Shown here: positions 10,975 through 11,420 of the stretch, piece by piece | Layout of the letters: each line of letters opens with the position of its first letter | How positions within the stretch are numbered: the first letter of the stretch is position 1 | NCBI GenBank assembly: GCA_041674345.1 | Contig: JBAYVY010000083.1 | Location: forward strand, 1 to 11,420 | Length of the DNA: 11,420 nt | Direction: 5' to 3' | Source of the DNA: JBAYVY01 sp041674345 | Lineage (GTDB): Bacteria; Planctomycetota; Phycisphaerae; Phycisphaerales; Zrk34 | Translations under genes and position numbers: made by a program | The notes under the pieces: generated by a model | The model's input: only the letters and a program-made list of their open reading frames with translations | Told to the model about the DNA's origin: nothing | Databases searched by the model: none

Positions 10975-11420
10975 ATGCTCCCCAAAGTCGCCATCGTCGG
11001 CCGGCCCAACGTCGGCAAAAGTTCATTGCTCAACCTGCTCGCCGGCCGGCTGATTTCCATTGTCGATCCCACCGCGGGGGTCACGCGAGATCGCATCACC
11101 TGCGAACTCGCACTGCCGCCGGCCACCAAGGACGGCCCCGAACGATGGTGCGAAGTCATGGACACCGGCGGGTACGGCGTCTATTCCGACAATGCCGAGT
11201 ACCACGTCCTCACCGAAGACATCGAACGACAAATCGGCACGGCCCTCGATCAGTGCAACCTCATTCTGTTCATCGTCGATGCACGCACCGGCATCACACC
11301 CCTCGATAAAGAAGTCGCGCAACTCATTCGCAAACGCATCAGCAATCGTGTGCCGATTTTGTTGATCGCCAACAAAGTCGATGACATGAAGCACGAAGCC
11401 GACGCGGTGGAACTGGCGCA
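10975..11420 (+). CDS. der: Ribosome-assembly GTPase Der/EngA (N-terminal part, cut by window end)
   Basis: The first 148 residues of the tandem GTPase that helps mature the 50S ribosomal subunit are present. Domain 1 G motifs are all visible: G1 GRPNVGKSS (residues about 9-17), G2 PTAGVTRDR, G3 DTGG, and G4 NKVD near the window end, with VDARTGITPLD between. ATG 10975 gives MLPKVAIVGRPN, the normal family start. The alternative ATG 10930, overlapping the tsaB stop, would add a repeat-encoded Pro-rich leader (beginning MNPEPQPPAP). Transcription with tsaB is likely since no terminator lies between. The second GTPase domain and KH-like domain would be beyond 11420. A short insertion after ELALPPATKDGPERW is slightly longer than in E. 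coli-type Der. Confidence 0.93.
   Translation, partial: MLPKVAIVGRPNVGKSSLLNLLAGRLISIVDPTAGVTRDRITCELALPPATKDGPERWCEVMDTGGYGVYSDNAEYHVLTEDIERQIGTALDQCNLILFIVDARTGITPLDKEVAQLIRKRISNRVPILLIANKVDDMKHEADAVELA

Noticed and set aside
1..11420. tRNA, rRNA or known riboswitch genes
   Set aside because: No cloverleaf with a T-loop GTTCGAATC-like core, no rRNA signature and no riboswitch core motif was seen on either strand by eye.

Overview
The window looks like chromosomal DNA of a high-GC planctomycete, probably a Phycisphaerae-like lineage. The grounds are a "small basic protein" gene of the kind seen in the Planctomycetes/Verrucomicrobia/Chlamydiae group, a PEP-CTERM-type protein tail at the left edge, weak or missing Shine-Dalgarno sites at several starts, and very GC-rich housekeeping genes. 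This placement is inference; no rRNA is present.

Layout. Bases 1-57 are the end of a PEP-CTERM-like surface protein, closed by a terminator. A hairpin-dense non-coding stretch follows (about 120-559). Next is a macro-domain gene on the + strand, broken by a frameshift in a run of nine G (572-1068). A minus-strand block then runs leftwards from about 6953 to 1262: acetylornithine-type aminotransferase, a lipoprotein of unknown role, phosphatidylserine synthase-like CDP-alcohol phosphatidyltransferase, a single-pass membrane protein with a SPOR-like C-terminus, the small basic protein, and a SEC-C zinc-motif protein. From about 7050 the + strand carries a visibly AT-richer two-gene cassette (7150-9110): a beta-class DNA methyltransferase with TSPPYW and, in a 4-nt GTGA overlap, a NotI-family restriction endonuclease. 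High-GC genes resume at once with an ABC-3 family metal permease (9138-10013), tsaB (10184-10933) and the start of der/engA (from 10975, cut by the window end).

The most unusual content is between and at the edges of the genes. First, short tandem repeats with a 7-bp (in one case 8-bp) period occur at no fewer than six gene boundaries, four of them as large inverted arrangements, each locus with its own unit sequence. Two or three of them run into coding sequence; one encodes the whole signal-peptide core of the lipoprotein. Second, four perfect palindromes share the centre CTGAAG while their stems differ completely. Third, the nonamer CCCCCGGAA (both strands) occurs 11 times. Fourth, several genes have a TATAAT-like hexamer only 5-9 nt before the start codon, suggesting leaderless or nearly leaderless transcripts.

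Functionally, the restriction-modification pair is a self-contained defence cassette, probably horizontally acquired. The rest is a mix of core housekeeping (arginine biosynthesis, phospholipid synthesis, t6A tRNA modification, ribosome assembly GTPase, metal transport) and lineage-specific proteins of unknown role.
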